From Aquarana catesbeiana (Eukaryota; Chordata; Amphibia; Anura; Ranidae), in the NCBI RefSeq assembly GCF_042186555.1, contig NC_133330.1, positions 170,473,266-170,537,265 on the forward strand: 64,000 bases of DNA, read 5' to 3'. Positions 44,341 to 56,190 of the stretch are shown piece after piece; the first letter of the stretch is position 1, and each line of letters begins with the position of its first letter. The notes below the pieces were generated by a model. It was given only the letters and a program-made list of their open reading frames with translations. It was not told the DNA's origin and did no database searches. The translations under genes were made by a program, and so were the position numbers.

Positions 44341-46562
44341 TCTCTTACCTGCACTATCCCCTGGGGGCACTTTTTCCAATTTTTCCAATTATTTTTGGGA
44401 TGTGGTAAGAGTTGTCAAGATTCTTCATTGGTTGGTTTCTCTCTTCTTTCTTCAATAATTAGTACTCTTAAAGCTGAACTCCGGGATAAGCAATTTTTTT
44501 TTTTAATCCCGGTGTCCTTTGTGTATTTCTTCAAGATCTGTATAATAACTCAGTGTGAAACTTTACCTCTGTGCAGAAGCTTCCTGTAATAAAGACTGTC
44601 TATGCTGCTCTCTCTCCTTGTACAGGGTGACTGGTCGCAGGCTTACTTAGTAGCAGTGGGTTCAGTGATAGAATGCACCAGAACGCACTTAGAACCCTTG
44701 CAGGTAGGCTTATGCATCAATCGCCTGCATTAATTGTGTTGGTCCCTTCTGGGAAACCTGGGAAGTTGCTGCCTTTAGCAATAGACGAGTAGGGCTGAGG
44801 TTACCTGTTGCAGCGTGATTGTCCTCTGTGTATCTTTGTAAAGATATGCTGCACCAAGCATTGCAGAACAACTATGCCCAGTGAGTGAGGAAAAGCCTAT
44901 TGTACTTACAAACTCAAGCAGCTGGTGCTGATGAGGATCACAGACAGACAGGGGTGGCCATGTCACTACAGGCAGACATTGGAACGAGACCAGAAACTGG
45001 GTGATCCACAAGGTATCAGAGAAACAGGAGCCATAACAGGACATTGCTGTTTCTAGGCTGAAAAGGTGGGAAAACGTATATAGAGACATAATGCACAACA
45101 CTTCACCAAGTGGAAGATATCAGTACTTAGTTTATTCAGCCTTAACCATCTTAATGCCAGATGGTGATGGTGGGAAAAATTGAGAATTGCATAACTATGC
45201 CAACTGTAAAGTAGTTTCTGGTGCTTCAGCACACCTGGTCTTCTCTCTGTGTGAGTTCTTTGTGACTAGGTGCAGTGGGCCATGGCTCTGAACCTCGAAA
45301 GCGATTTGTAACTGAAACAGTACCAAAGTTTGGGAAGTATCACAAACAAAGTTCAAAGGTTGCATTCCAGGAAAAACTTCAGATCTAATGGTAGCTATGT
45401 AAAAGGTTGAAACTAAATAGCCCCACTCACTAAACACGCCTGAAAAGACTGCGGGACAGCAGAGGTTATGCTACAGGTCTAGACTTGGAGAGTGCCTTGC
45501 AGCTAACTATCACAGTACACAGAGGTCCAAAAAGTGCTAGCATGTAGGGCTTAGCAACTAAAGGTTATATATCAGACCATTCAACATATTACCAGACCAG
45601 TGGGGTGCAGTAAGGGCTTCCAAAGACACACCAAGGAAATATCCATTTCCTTCAATTTGAAAGCTTTACTCATAAGGTAAGTCCTCAGAGAGGTCCAATG
45701 GCTGTGCAATAGTTCTGGATCTGGATAAAATGCTATGGGCAACTGCCATAGTTGACAAGGTCTAGAAAGCAACATAATGCAGAGGTCAGTACCTAGAGAC
45801 ACACAAGGTTATTCTGTGCCACGTCAATAGGCCTACTCAGACAGTGAGTCTTCAGAGACTGGATCACACCAGACACTGTCACACAGCTCTGGAACTGGAG
45901 ATCACCCTGTGGCTAAATACATAGGTACACTATCATCTGTATAGTGCCAAAAAGCAGAGCCCAGTACCTGAATGTCACATTCAAGGCTAGCCCTACAATC
46001 TTTGATCCAGCAGGGTCTGAGCACAGCTTTTAAAGGATATGCTGATCTACACTGGAGGATGGGTTATGTGTAGGCTGGTTTAACATTTTTTGTTTTTTTG
46101 AGTTTCCAAACCTCTTGTTGCAGCAGTATAAGTTTATGTGTCAGATTTGCCCTCAACCTCAGGACACATATTTACATTCATTAGACTGAATGGGACTTCA
46201 GCCTAAATTCCCAAAAGGAAATAAAGTGCAATCCACATGTATAAAGCACACAGCTGTGTTGTATATATGTGCAAAAACAGCTTCTAATTTAAAAAATATT
46301 TTAATTTTGAAAAATGCTGCATGAATGGTGAGCTAAAATGTTAAACTTGAACTAAGTAAGTAAAACTAAACAAGAGAAAAATGTACATTCTTCATGAATG
46401 AGCATGCATTGATATAATACTTAAAGACTGAACTGATTCCTTGATGCGCCCAATTCCATTAGGCTGTATTAAAGCTGTTCATAAACATAAAGACAGCTGC
46501 AGAATGCAAAAAAAAAATGATATCGTTTTTCAGCTGTCACATTTTGTGTAGGAATAAAAAAA
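44341..46562. other. Intron sequence, unclassified
   Basis: Begins with a short dispersed repeat (aagctgaactccgggataag, about 44470). 44640-46050 has few open frames (up to 108 codons on the minus strand) and no recognised domain; it may be an old element. Nothing else seen. Confidence 0.4.
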
Positions 46563-48725
46563 CAACTGAAGACTTTGTTCTTGCCAGACCAATCTGCTAA
46601 CATTCTATGCTGAAGTGAGCTACCATCTAGACAGGGGAAGGCCTGTGGATTTAGTGTATCTGGATCTTGCAAAAGCATTTGATACAGTTCCCCAAAAGTG
46701 CTTAATCTACAAGCTGAGGTCTGCAGGCATGGACCATAGTGTTTGTTCTTCGGTAAAAAACTACAGGGGCGTGTCCAAAGGGTGGTGATAAATAACATGT
46801 ACTCAGACTGGTCTGGAGTGGTAAGTGGGGTATCCCAAGGTCCTGTCTTGGGACCAATTCTATTCAATTTATTCATCAATGATATAGAGGATGGGATAAA
46901 TAGCTCAATCTCAGTTTTTGCGGATGATGCAAAAATAAGCAGGGCAATAACTTCACATCAGGATGTAGACAATTTACAGAAAGATCTGAACAAAATAATG
47001 GAGTGGACAACTTCATGGCAAATGAGGTTTAATGTGGAGAAATGTAAAGCATTGCACTTGGGAGCAAAAAACATAAATACAAACTACTCGATAGGGGGAG
47101 AACCACTGGGGGAATCAAGAATGGACAATGATATGGGGGTACTGGTAGATGACAGACTGAGCAATGGCATGCAATGTCAAGCTGAAGCTACCAAGGCTGG
47201 CAGAATTGTAGAATATAAAACTCTGGTTAGAGCTCTGGTTAGGCCACATCTGGAGTATTCCATCCAGTTCTGGTCACCAGTCCTCAGAAGGGAAGTGCTG
47301 GAGCTGGAGAGAGTTGAGATTGGAGGACCTCAATTACGAGGAACGACTACAGGCACTACATTTATTCTTGCTGGAGAAGGGCCACTTGAGAAGGGACATG
47401 ATAGTGATTTACAAATATCTCAATGGTGACCCCAGCATAGGAAAAAACTATTCAGTCTCAGGGAGTTTAACCACCTCAATACAGGGCACTTTCACCCCCT
47501 TCCTGCCCAAACCATTTTTGAGTTTTCAGCGCTGTCACACTTTGAATGACAATTGCGCGGTCATATCACACTGCACCCTAATGAAATTTTAACCATTTTT
47601 TCCCCACAAATAGTGCTTTCTTTTGGTGGTATTTGATCACCTCTGCGGTTTTTATTTATTGCGCTATAAACAAAAGAATAGGGACAATTTTGAAAAAACA
47701 CAATATTTTTTACTTTTTGCTATAATAAATATCCAAATTTTTTTTTTTTAAACAAATTTTTTCCTCAGTTTAGGCTGATACGTATTCTTCTACATATTTT
47801 TGGTAAAAAAAAATTGCGATAAGCGTATATTGATTGGTTTGCGCAAAAGTTATAGCGTCTACAAAATAGGGGATAGATTTATAGCATTTTTATTTATTTA
47901 TTACTAGTAATGGCGGCGATCTGCAATTTTTATTGTGACTGCGATATTGAGGCGGACATATCAGACACTTCTGACACATTTTTGGGACCATTCACATTTA
48001 TACAGCGATCCGTGCTATAAAAATGCATTGATTACTGTGTAAATGTGACTGGCAGGGAAGGGATAAACACTAGGGGGTGATCGAGGGGTTAATGTGTGTC
48101 CTAGGGAGGTGATTCTAACTGTGGGGGGAGGGGACTGACTGGGGGAGGTGACCGATCGGTGTCCCTATGTACAAGGGACACACCATCGGTCTCCTCTCCT
48201 CTCTGACAGGAGGTGGATCTGTGTTTACATACACAGATCCACGGTCCTGCTCTGTTACCCGGCAATCGCGGGTGCCCGGCGGACATTGCGGCCGCCGGGC
48301 ACGCGCACCGGGTCCCAAGCGACGCAGCGGGCACGCACGCCCCCTAGTGGCTCGGGAGGGCGATCACGTCATATGACGTCCGCCTTGAACAACAGCTGCC
48401 TTGTCCCGCTGTCATATGACGGTGGGCGGTAGCTTAGTGGTTAAGAGGACACGGGGCCACACAATGAGACTGGAGGAGAAGGTTTAACTTTAAACTGTGC
48501 AGGGGGGGTCACTGTCAGGGTTAAAAGGCTGTGGTACACTCTTCCACAATTGGTGGTGGCAGCGGGGAGTATGGATATTTTTAAAAGACTCTTGGATGTG
48601 CATCTTAAAGAACTTACAGGGATACGGGAAATAATTATAGACACTGACACATGTATACCTACACAGGTTGAACTGAATGGACTTTTGTCTTTATTCAACC
48701 TTACCTACTATGTAACTATGTAACT
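46563..48725 (+). pseudogene. CR1-type LINE copy 1, split by a TTAA element
   Basis: 5'-truncated. Reading L-D-L-A-K-A-F-D-T-V-P, V-S-G-V-S-Q-G-P-V-L-G-P-I-L-F, F-A-D-D-A-K-I-S (catalytic Asp pair intact), M-R-F-N-V-E-K-C-K, L-G-V-L-V-D-D-R-L and R-P-H-L-E-Y. Frame breaks lie near 46740, 47200 and 47320. After the insertion at 47471-48440, the rest of the 3' region runs from gaggacacgggg to a ctatgtaa-repeat tail at 48708-48730. Confidence 0.87.
47471..48440. mobile_element. TTAA element inserted in CR1 copy 1
   Basis: TTAA at 47467-47470 and 48441-48444. Ends CCACCTCAATAC and, inverted, CCACTAAGCTAC. Removing it restores gggagtttaa/gaggacac, matching the uninterrupted CR1 copy at 53393. GC-rich right half with paired ctctgacaggaggtggatct / acagatccacggtcctgctc. 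No transposase. Confidence 0.88.
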
Positions 48726-48949
48726 ATGTAACTTTGGAAAACCAATGATGACATCACAAGATATCTGATTTCCTGATTAACTAGAGATAAGCGTGTGCCA
48801 TACTGTATTTACCATCGGAAGAGATGAAACACCTACTAGGCATACATGGAAACGTTTATATAAATTTGAGGGAAAAAATATCTTTGTGGTTGACATTTCA
48901 AAATAAACAGGCAAATCCCTCTATAGCCTTTTATATTTTATTGCAGTAC

Positions 48950-49102
48950 CTGGATTGTCTGGATCAGGTATATCATCCTCATCCTGTGGTTTCTTTTTCA
49001 TTTGATTTTTCCTTGATAATTTCTTGGTTTTTTTGCTTCCTTTAACACTCGATGAAGAAGATGACGAAGAGAATGAAGATGAGGATACATTGTCTTCTGA
49101 TT
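48950..49102 (-). CDS. Exon 7, 153 bp, poly-Ser then Lys-rich
   Basis: Acceptor ..tttattttaaag (an AAG acceptor, weaker than CAG), donor CCAG/gtactgcaa, phase 1-1, 51 codons open. It starts E-S-E-D-N-V, then a run of Ser broken by one Phe, then V-K-G-S-K-K-T-K-K and a tail D-E-D-D-I-P-D-P-D-N-P-G. The tail D-P-D-x-P resembles the P-D-K ends of the downstream modules, so it may link the two exon classes. Serine and acidic runs suggest CK2-type phosphorylation (inference). Confidence 0.7.
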
Positions 49103-49690
49103 CTTTAAAATAAATAAAGCAAATATTTAAACTTATTCATTATCTTAAAAATACTTATGCTCAATATTTTTTTATTTTATGATCATACATTTTACATATA
49201 TGTGTATGGACAGTCTTATCTAAAGATACACTGTACATAGTTAGCTGTATCTTGAAGGGCATTTCCGCTTTTTAAAAGGCTTGTTGACAGATTTGCTGCA
49301 GTGATTGCTGCATATGAACTGCAGACTACCTGCACTGTTTTTTAAAGTGGCTCTGTCAATAAACAAGAAATACTAGCAAACATTTTCCTGTAAAAGAAGC
49401 AAGTAAATACTTACCTCCCCTGCTGCCTGCCAATCTGAACACTACTCCACTGAAGAGATATTATTCCCTGGAATTTCAACAGAAACAGACACTCTTGCCA
49501 CTTTACTTGCTGTGCTTGTTACTAAAGTATTTGCATGTGTTTTCATTTTTATACTTGTAAGCTTTCACGTTAAAGCCTTATATGCCCTTTTCATTGCTTC
49601 TCCACACTTTGCTGTGAGAGTTGTTGGTGACAATAATAATAATAATTATCCTTGTAATTATTATTAGTATCATAGATTTAACTGTAATAC
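49103..49690. other. Intron between exons 6 and 7
   Basis: AT-rich. Its upstream part (about 49560-49690) is homologous to 50110-50240. No other feature. Confidence 0.5.
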
Positions 49691-49807
49691 CTTCAATTTC
49701 TTCTTCTGACTCAACAAGTGTCTCACTCTTTTTCTTTTTGGGGGACTTTCTTTGAGGATTTTTTTTACCCTTTGCTGGTAATCTTGAAGAGTGTCTCTCT
49801 TTGGGGT
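49691..49807 (-). CDS. Exon 6, 117 bp, SPK/KKK module, twin of exon 5
   Basis: Acceptor ..ttctgtattttag with a good pyrimidine tract, donor GAAG/gtattacag, phase 1-1, 39 codons open. It starts D-P-K-E-R-H-S-S-R-L, has R-K-S-P-K-K-K-K in the centre and ends T-L-V-E-S-E-E-E-I-E-G. It differs from exon 5 at many first-half positions but shares the tail almost exactly. Intron flanks on both sides are also shared. Confidence 0.82.
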
Positions 49808-50240
49808 CTAAAATACAGAAAAATAATACCAACCATCATGTCATTACTGTGTCCAGGATAAATGGGCACTCACTATTACCCTTATTACCTCGTGTACGAA
49901 ACAATTATTAGTATTCATTTTTTGTACAGTCAACTTTAACCACATTTTGAAATTCAGATTATTAAATGAGGGCTTATTTCCTTTTTAAAATGTCCTCTCC
50001 TTTACTCCTGTTGTCTATGCTTAATACTTACAGAATTTAAGATCTTTGGACATAAATGTAATTACAGTTGTAACCAATGTATTTGCAAATGTTGTCATTT
50101 GCTTTCATGAGCTTTCATGTTTTAGTCTTCCATGCCCTTCTCTTTGCTTCTCTATACTTTGCAGTAAGAATTGTTGGTGACAATAATAATAATAATAATA
50201 ATCTTCATAATTATTATTATTATAGATTTATCTGTAATAC

Positions 50241-50357
50241 CTTCAGTTTCTTCTTCTGACTCAACAAGTGTGTTACTTTTTTTCTTTCTGGGGTTTTTAG
50301 GAGACTTTCCTTTAGGATATTTTTTACTCTTTGATGGTGAGGGTCTCTCATTGGGGT
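50241..50357 (-). CDS. Exon 5, 117 bp, SPK/KKK module, twin of exon 6
   Basis: Acceptor ..tggtgtattgtag, donor GAAG/gtattacag, phase 1-1, 39 codons open. It starts D-P-N-E-R-P-S-P-S-K-S-K-K and ends L-V-E-S-E-E-E-T-E-G. The exon and its flanks (an AAT microsatellite and a shared stretch at about 50120-50240) are closely similar to exon 6 about 550 bp downstream on the gene strand, so this is a local tandem duplication. Differences between the twins are mainly substitutions with compensating in-frame indels that keep 117 bp. Confidence 0.82.
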
Positions 50358-51552
50358 CTACAATACACCAAAACAATAATAATTATTATGCATATTATTT
50401 TAGTATATATGCATATTTTAGACACGTTACATATTTTTCATAAGCTGTACCTGCAAATTGTGAATTGTTATAGATAATTTTTCACAGCAAGAAGTTATTA
50501 TAAATCAGGTTAGGGAAAGCTTGCCTGTTTGACATGTAGAAACTTATATGTACAATAGAGTAAAGTGCAATTACCGGATGTTCCATTAGTAACCAATGAT
50601 ATATATATATTTTTTGGTAGTTTAGAAATATGTGAAATACTATTGATTAGTTGCTATATGTGCTATAGGTTACTCCATATTTTGCTCTTTTTCCCAGTTT
50701 AATAAATAAAGGCAAAATGAGAACTTTAGGCATAGCAATATTTAAAGAGTTTAACAGTTTTCCTGCTCTTACTGCTTCTTGCTTGGTCACTGATTATCGA
50801 AAGAGGTACACAGTGCATGTTGCCTTTTCTTCTTCATAATATCACCTTACATCCTGTAAACTCTCACACCTGTTTATCTCTTTATAATCTTGTACTCTTT
50901 GCATGTCATGCTTTGTGACTATTTTTTTCTTGAAATGTCTTTAACATATCATTTTATCTCAATGGAAACACTGCTTCCTGCCCTCACAGGAAGGTTACCA
51001 GGATCCAGGATCAGCACAATTGTCCCCCCACAGACTTGTTTTACAGAAAAGGATGGGGTGTGTTGTACAAGGTCTGTTATATAACTGAGCTGGCAGAAAT
51101 GTGCAAACCTCAAGAAGGGATGGACAAAAATATAAAAATCCTTTGACAGGTAAATCAATTATATGTGCTTTATCTGTGTATTTTGCCCGGAGTTCAGATT
51201 AACTGTTGCCTATAAAAAATAACTGAGGAAAAAAACTAAACACAGAAACGCACATTACTGGAATGTTCAAATTGTTAATTGTGTTTTCTGCAAAAAAAAA
51301 TATATTAGGGTCAAGGGTCAATTCTGGTGTAAATGTTCTAACAACTGACTATAAAAACTCAGCATACTTTACCTAAAATGTGGTTTTCCTTCAGGCTAAC
51401 GTTGAAAAAAAAGTATTGATTGATTAGAATTGAAAGTATTCACAAATTGTGAAATTTAGTCACAAAGATCTAAGTCAGGTTATGTATGACTCAGATCTAT
51501 GTAGTTTGGGTGCAGTATTTATGCAGCCAAACATGTCCTATTTACTAAATAC
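50358..51552. other. Intron between exons 4 and 5
   Basis: Mostly unique AT-rich sequence. 50985-51085 (cacaattgtccccccacaga ... ggatggggtgtgttgtacaa) recurs at 51980-52060, flanking exon 4 on both sides. Confidence 0.5.
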
Positions 51553-51696
51553 CTTCTGATTCGTCTTCATATTCATATATAATCCTCCTCTTCTTCTTCT
51601 TTGGTTTTTTAGGTGTAGAATATACTGGATTCGTTTTGTCCTTTTTGGAGTATTTTTTATTAGTACGTGAAGCTGGTGCATTTCCCTCAAAGGGAT
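51553..51696 (-). CDS. Exon 4, 144 bp, Lys-rich with Tyr-acidic tail
   Basis: Acceptor ..ctttaatctag, donor GAAG/gtatttagt, phase 1-1, 48 codons open. It starts D-P-F-E-G-N-A-P, has a K-K-P-K-K-K-K-R-R basic run in the middle and ends Y-E-Y-E-D-E-S-E-G. The K-K-x-K-K-K-K run resembles a monopartite nuclear localisation signal (inference). It has the same module design as its neighbours and is the longest of the D-P ... E-G class. Confidence 0.75.
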
Positions 51697-52454
51697 CTAG
51701 ATTAAAGTGAACATCTAAGAATCAACATGATGGAGCAAAACAGTCAACCATACTGAATTTGCACCTCAAATATCTTTACAAAAAATGGAGATATTTTTTC
51801 ATAGGCTAATAATTTTATTTTATTTTATAAAGACAATATAATAGCAGCAGCTATTGCTTTTCCTGTTAGCCTTTGCTATATGTACAGAATAAAGCTACTA
51901 ACTGACCTGCAAAGCTGCATATTTAGACATAAATAGTTACTGTAGCAGGAAAATGAAAGTACGACTATGAAAATGGAGGTGAGCATAATTGTCCTCCCAC
52001 ATACTTGTTTTGCGGAGAAGGATGGGGTGTGTTGTACAAAGCCTGTTACATAGCTGAGTGTACTGGTGGCTGACTATAGACTATAGACCATAGACACTGA
52101 CTTTGGTGTCTATTAGATTGTACAATCAAATTTAGACATGCACAGTGGCTATACCAGAAAAAATGAATGTAAGACTATGAAAATGGAGGTTGTTTGTGCT
52201 CTGTCTAACTGATTGCTTATCTACTTCTCTGCCTTCAATTGGGCATTAAACATATTGGGGTTGGATTGCTAAAGATTAACCTCATTCACTAAGCTATGGG
52301 ACAAATTCACTTGCAAAGTGCAACTTCAATTGCAAAACGAACAGCCTATTTTCCTTTAGTAATCAACCCCACTGTGGGGTTTATGAACAGGATGAATAGT
52401 GGACTTAGTGCAATAGTGATTGTGCTTCTAAGGTAATGACTTAATATTGGCTGA
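51697..52454. other. Intron between exons 3 and 4
   Basis: Contains the second copy of the repeat named above (cataattgtcctcccacata, 51983-52062), plus a repeated aatggaggt motif. No gene seen. Confidence 0.45.
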
Positions 52455-53665
52455 AAACAAACCTTCTATGAGGAGGTGAGCTGCCATCTAGATAAAGGAA
52501 GGCCCGTAGACATGGTGTATCTGGATTTTGCAAAAACATTTGACACAGTTCCCCATAAACATTTACTGTACAAATTAAGGTCCGTTGGCATGGACCATAG
52601 GGTGAGTACATGGATTGAAAACTGGCTACAAGGTCGGGTTCAGAGGGTGGTGATAAATGGGGAGTACTCGGAATGATCAGGGGTAGGAAGTGGGGTCCCC
52701 CCAGGGTTCTGTGACCAATCCTGTTTAATTTGTTCATAAACAACCTGGAGGATGGGGTAAACAGCTCATTCTCTGTATATGCGGACGGCACTAAGCTAAG
52801 CAGGGCAATAATTTCTCCGCAGGATGTGGAAACCTTGCAAGAAGATCTGAACAATTTAATGGGATGGGCAACTACATGGCAAATGAGGTTTAATGTAGAA
52901 AAATTTAAAATAATGCATTTGGGTGACAAAAATATGAATGCAATCTACTCACTAGGGGGTGAACCTCTGGGGGAATCTAGGATGGAAAAGGACCTGGGGG
53001 TCCTACTTGATGATAGGTTCAGAAATGGCATGCAATGCCAAGCTGCTGCTAACAAAGCAAACAGAATATTGGCATGCATTAAAAAGGGGATTAACTCCAG
53101 GGATAAAGTGATAATTCTCCCGCTCTACAAGACTCTGGTCCGGCCGCACCTAGAGTATGCTGTCCAGTTCTGGGCACCAGTCCTCAGGAAGGATGTACTG
53201 GAAATGGAGTGAGTAAAAAGAAGGGCAACAAAGCTAATAAAGGGTCTGGAGGATATTAGTTATGAAGAAAGGTTGCGAGCACTGAACTTATTCTCTCTGG
53301 AGAAGAGGTGTTTGAGAGGGGATATGATTTCCATTTACAAATACCATACTGGTGACCCCACAATAGGGATAAAACTTTTTCGTGGAAGGGAGTTTAATAA
53401 GACACGTGGAAAAGAGGTTTAACCTTAAACTGCGTAGAGGGTTCTTTACTGTAAGAGTGGCAAGGCTGTGGATATCCCTTCCACAGGTGGTGGTTTCAGC
53501 GAGGGGCATCGATAGTTTAAAAAACTATTAGATAAGCACCTGAACGACTGCAACATACAGGGATATACAATGTAATACTGACATATAATCACACACATAG
53601 GTTGGACTTGGTGAACTTGTGTCTTTTTTCAACCTCACCTAGTATGTAACTATTATGTAACTAAG
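52455..53665 (+). pseudogene. CR1-type LINE copy 2
   Basis: 5'-truncated, plus strand. L-D-F-A-K-T-F-D-T-V-P-H-K, G-R-V-Q-R-V-V-I-N-G, then V-Y-A-D-G-T-K-L-S, where the catalytic second Asp is Gly. M-R-F-N-V-E-K-F-K, L-G-V-L-L-D-D-R and R-P-H-L-E-Y-A-V-Q-F-W-A-P-V follow. Frame breaks near 52676, 52720 and 53212. The 3' tail is tatgtaactattatgtaact. Same family and similar truncation point as copy 1. Confidence 0.88.
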
Positions 53666-53966
53666 GTGTTGTGGAAAACCCTTGGAATCTTTGCCGACAT
53701 ACATAAAGATGAACAGTTCTGAGTAATGTGATTGTGTGACGGATTCAACACTGATTCAACACTGTTTGATAAAATTGGTTGATTTGATGTGATATTAATA
53801 TAGCAAGTAATCTGATTGCTTGGACACTCTGACATTTCAAAATATAGAAATAGCTATTACTGCTTGCCCTAAAAAATACCACCTATAATAAATTATCCTA
53901 GTTTCTGGTGACATTGCAATGGTAGTTGCCGAGGCAGACCATCAAATGTCCTCACAGAAAAGGTAC

Positions 53967-54089
53967 CTTCTTCATCCTCTTCTGGAAATATTACTTTCCT
54001 ATATCTCTTCTTTGCTGGCCTCCTAGGGCTCCTTTTTCTAGATATTTTTGATGAAGAAGGGGATGAGTTTTGGTTTTCCCGTGGAGGGT
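53967..54089 (-). CDS. Exon 3, 123 bp, Ser-rich/basic/acidic module
   Basis: Acceptor ..catttgcttgtag, donor GAAG/gtacctttt, phase 1-1, 41 codons open. It starts D-P-P-R-E-N-Q-N-S-S-P-S-S-S-K, continues R-K-R-S-P-R-R-P-A-K-K-R and ends P-E-E-D-E-E-G. Like exon 2 it contains K-R-S-P-R-R and is followed by the same intron motif (a ..tcaaatgtcctcacagaaaa-type stretch just downstream on the gene strand), which indicates a tandem duplication. Both splice sites are good. Confidence 0.75.
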
Positions 54090-55770
54090 CTACAAGCAAA
54101 TGTAAATGTAATAATTCAGGTTTTCAGTACTAACTAAGTTTGAGTAATATTACTTAATTTTTTAATGAGTAATTGTAACACCGTACATGGTTTTACTGTG
54201 GCATACTAAAATAATAGGAAGATGTTTATTCTGATTATGAAATATAATTATAAACATTTCACAAGCATAGAAATGATTAGGTTTGTAAAAATCATTACAT
54301 TTTTTTTTTTTTACATTAAGCTGACAGAAGCACCTGAAAAATATACAATATACACTTACTGGAAGATGGAAGATGGAAGGTGCAACACTCCAAGCCAATC
54401 AAGCTCTGCTGAAAAGCCCAATGTTATCATCTATCACAAAGAGCGTACTAAAAAAATTAGAGTGCTGCTGCTCATTTAGTGTCTAGTAATATGCCAAGGT
54501 GTGTCCCAGTTCAAGCTGTATTGCTGTATTAGAGCATAGTCAGCAGACAGGTCTCAAAGAGTGCTGGATCTTACTATGTTGGGGTGCCTGGATCACAAGA
54601 CTGGGTGAAATCTTTTTGTGTACTTTTATATTTCAGAATTGTATTTTGTTATTGGTGGTTTAGTTTTAACAACATTTTGCAGATGTCGATTACCAAAATC
54701 TATAATACAATTAAATGTGAAATGTTTGTGAATAATTGCTTTTGCGTTTGCATTTTAGATGTAAAGCTTCAAACACCAAACACCACCATGCAAAATATAG
54801 AGAACATTTTATTCCATCATACTATCATATACATTTTGGTTGTAGAAGCACTTTAGTGTTACTTGACATAAGTTAAGTATATACAGTATATAAGTATGTC
54901 TGTGTGGGATTTATCACAGCAGTTTCCCAAGATCCTTCAAGACTTGATTCATGCTGCCCATACCAGGAGACAATTGATAGTGACCTTAAATATTAGCCAT
55001 TTTTTAAGCTTTATGCTGATTCACAAAATGCTAACAATTTATTTGTGCTGTCATAGTTAGAGATGTGTGAAAAGTCTACTTCTCAGAGGATTGGCACAGT
55101 ATGACCATGGTTATGAGTGCAGTATGATTATCTATTGTCACAATATACCTTCTGCAAGAAGCCAGTTGTATACCTTATAAATATAGAAATTGAGGCTTTA
55201 TGTTTTTCAAAATTATATTTGTAAATGCAGTATTTAAAAAAATACACATTTATTTGCATGCATTGCAATAGGTTTGCAGAGCATACTTGGCTTTCTAATA
55301 ACAAACCTAGCATGCAAGGGAGCCCAGTGTTTAAAGTAAGTTTATAGTTATCTCTGCTAAAAGAGTTCCATGAGTGTGTCCCACCTCTGTGATTCACTCT
55401 GCTGTCTGCGTGATCTAATCTTCTTGCCACCAGTTTTTTTTTTTTTAAAGCACAACAGTATAATAAGCTTGAGTAATTATTAGTGAAATGTGTATTTTGT
55501 TAGGGTTAGGGATTAATTTTGGATCAACCTGAGCCCAGCTCATTACAATGGGCTAAGACTTTCCTCCCTTACAGGGAACCTTGTTCCAATGATTTGGCTG
55601 TTCTGGCATATACACAAATACTTGAACATTTACCCATTTGTCAGGAATTCATAGTCATACGTCATAGCGGTATTAATTCTACTATTATACATGCCAGCTT
55701 GCCACTGTCAATGACTGTTAAGGACACAGGCAGATGCAGGCACTGCTGAGTCCTTTACAACTAGGAGCAA
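54090..55770. other. Intron between exons 2 and 3, first part
   Basis: No element ends or exons recognised; AT-rich, with a poly-T at 54299-54312 and 55434-55446. Confidence 0.4.
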
Positions 55771-56190
55771 GGGCTGGGGTCTTCTGAGTGACATCATTGA
55801 TAATATATGGACACAACCATATTTTGTCAATTATATCATGGGTCCCAGTGACATCATTGACCATATATTGTCATGTTTGTATATGGTCAATGAGGTCACC
55901 CAGGAGACCCTGCCCCCTTGTATAAAACAGTTGTCATCCATTGGACCTTTCAGTCAGAGGGAAGCAAGTATAATCACAAGTATAGGCACAGCAAAACAGA
56001 AATCATGTAGGTCCCACTGCACATCCGCTAATAATAAATGTTCTAAATGGAACTAAAAATAACAATATAGTCCCTTTGACATACACTGAAATGAAGCGTT
56101 TATATAGTGGTATTGGAAAGGGAAGAAACGTCCAAAAAAAGGAAACACTCTTTATCTTTTCACTACATGTGAGTTGATCTTATGTTGTTA
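55771..56190. repeat. Short tandem-like repeat
   Basis: gtgacatcattgataatata / gtgacatcattgaccatata and related halves repeat over about 55790-55890. The rest is unclassified. Confidence 0.45.

Noticed and set aside
48101..48432. Overlapping GC-rich frames of 67-94 codons on both strands
   Set aside because: They lie in the GC-rich half of the TTAA element, with no motif and no supporting signals.
54222..54856. Plus-strand frames of 85-90 codons
   Set aside because: AT-rich translations without conserved motifs, in the intron of the minus-strand gene.
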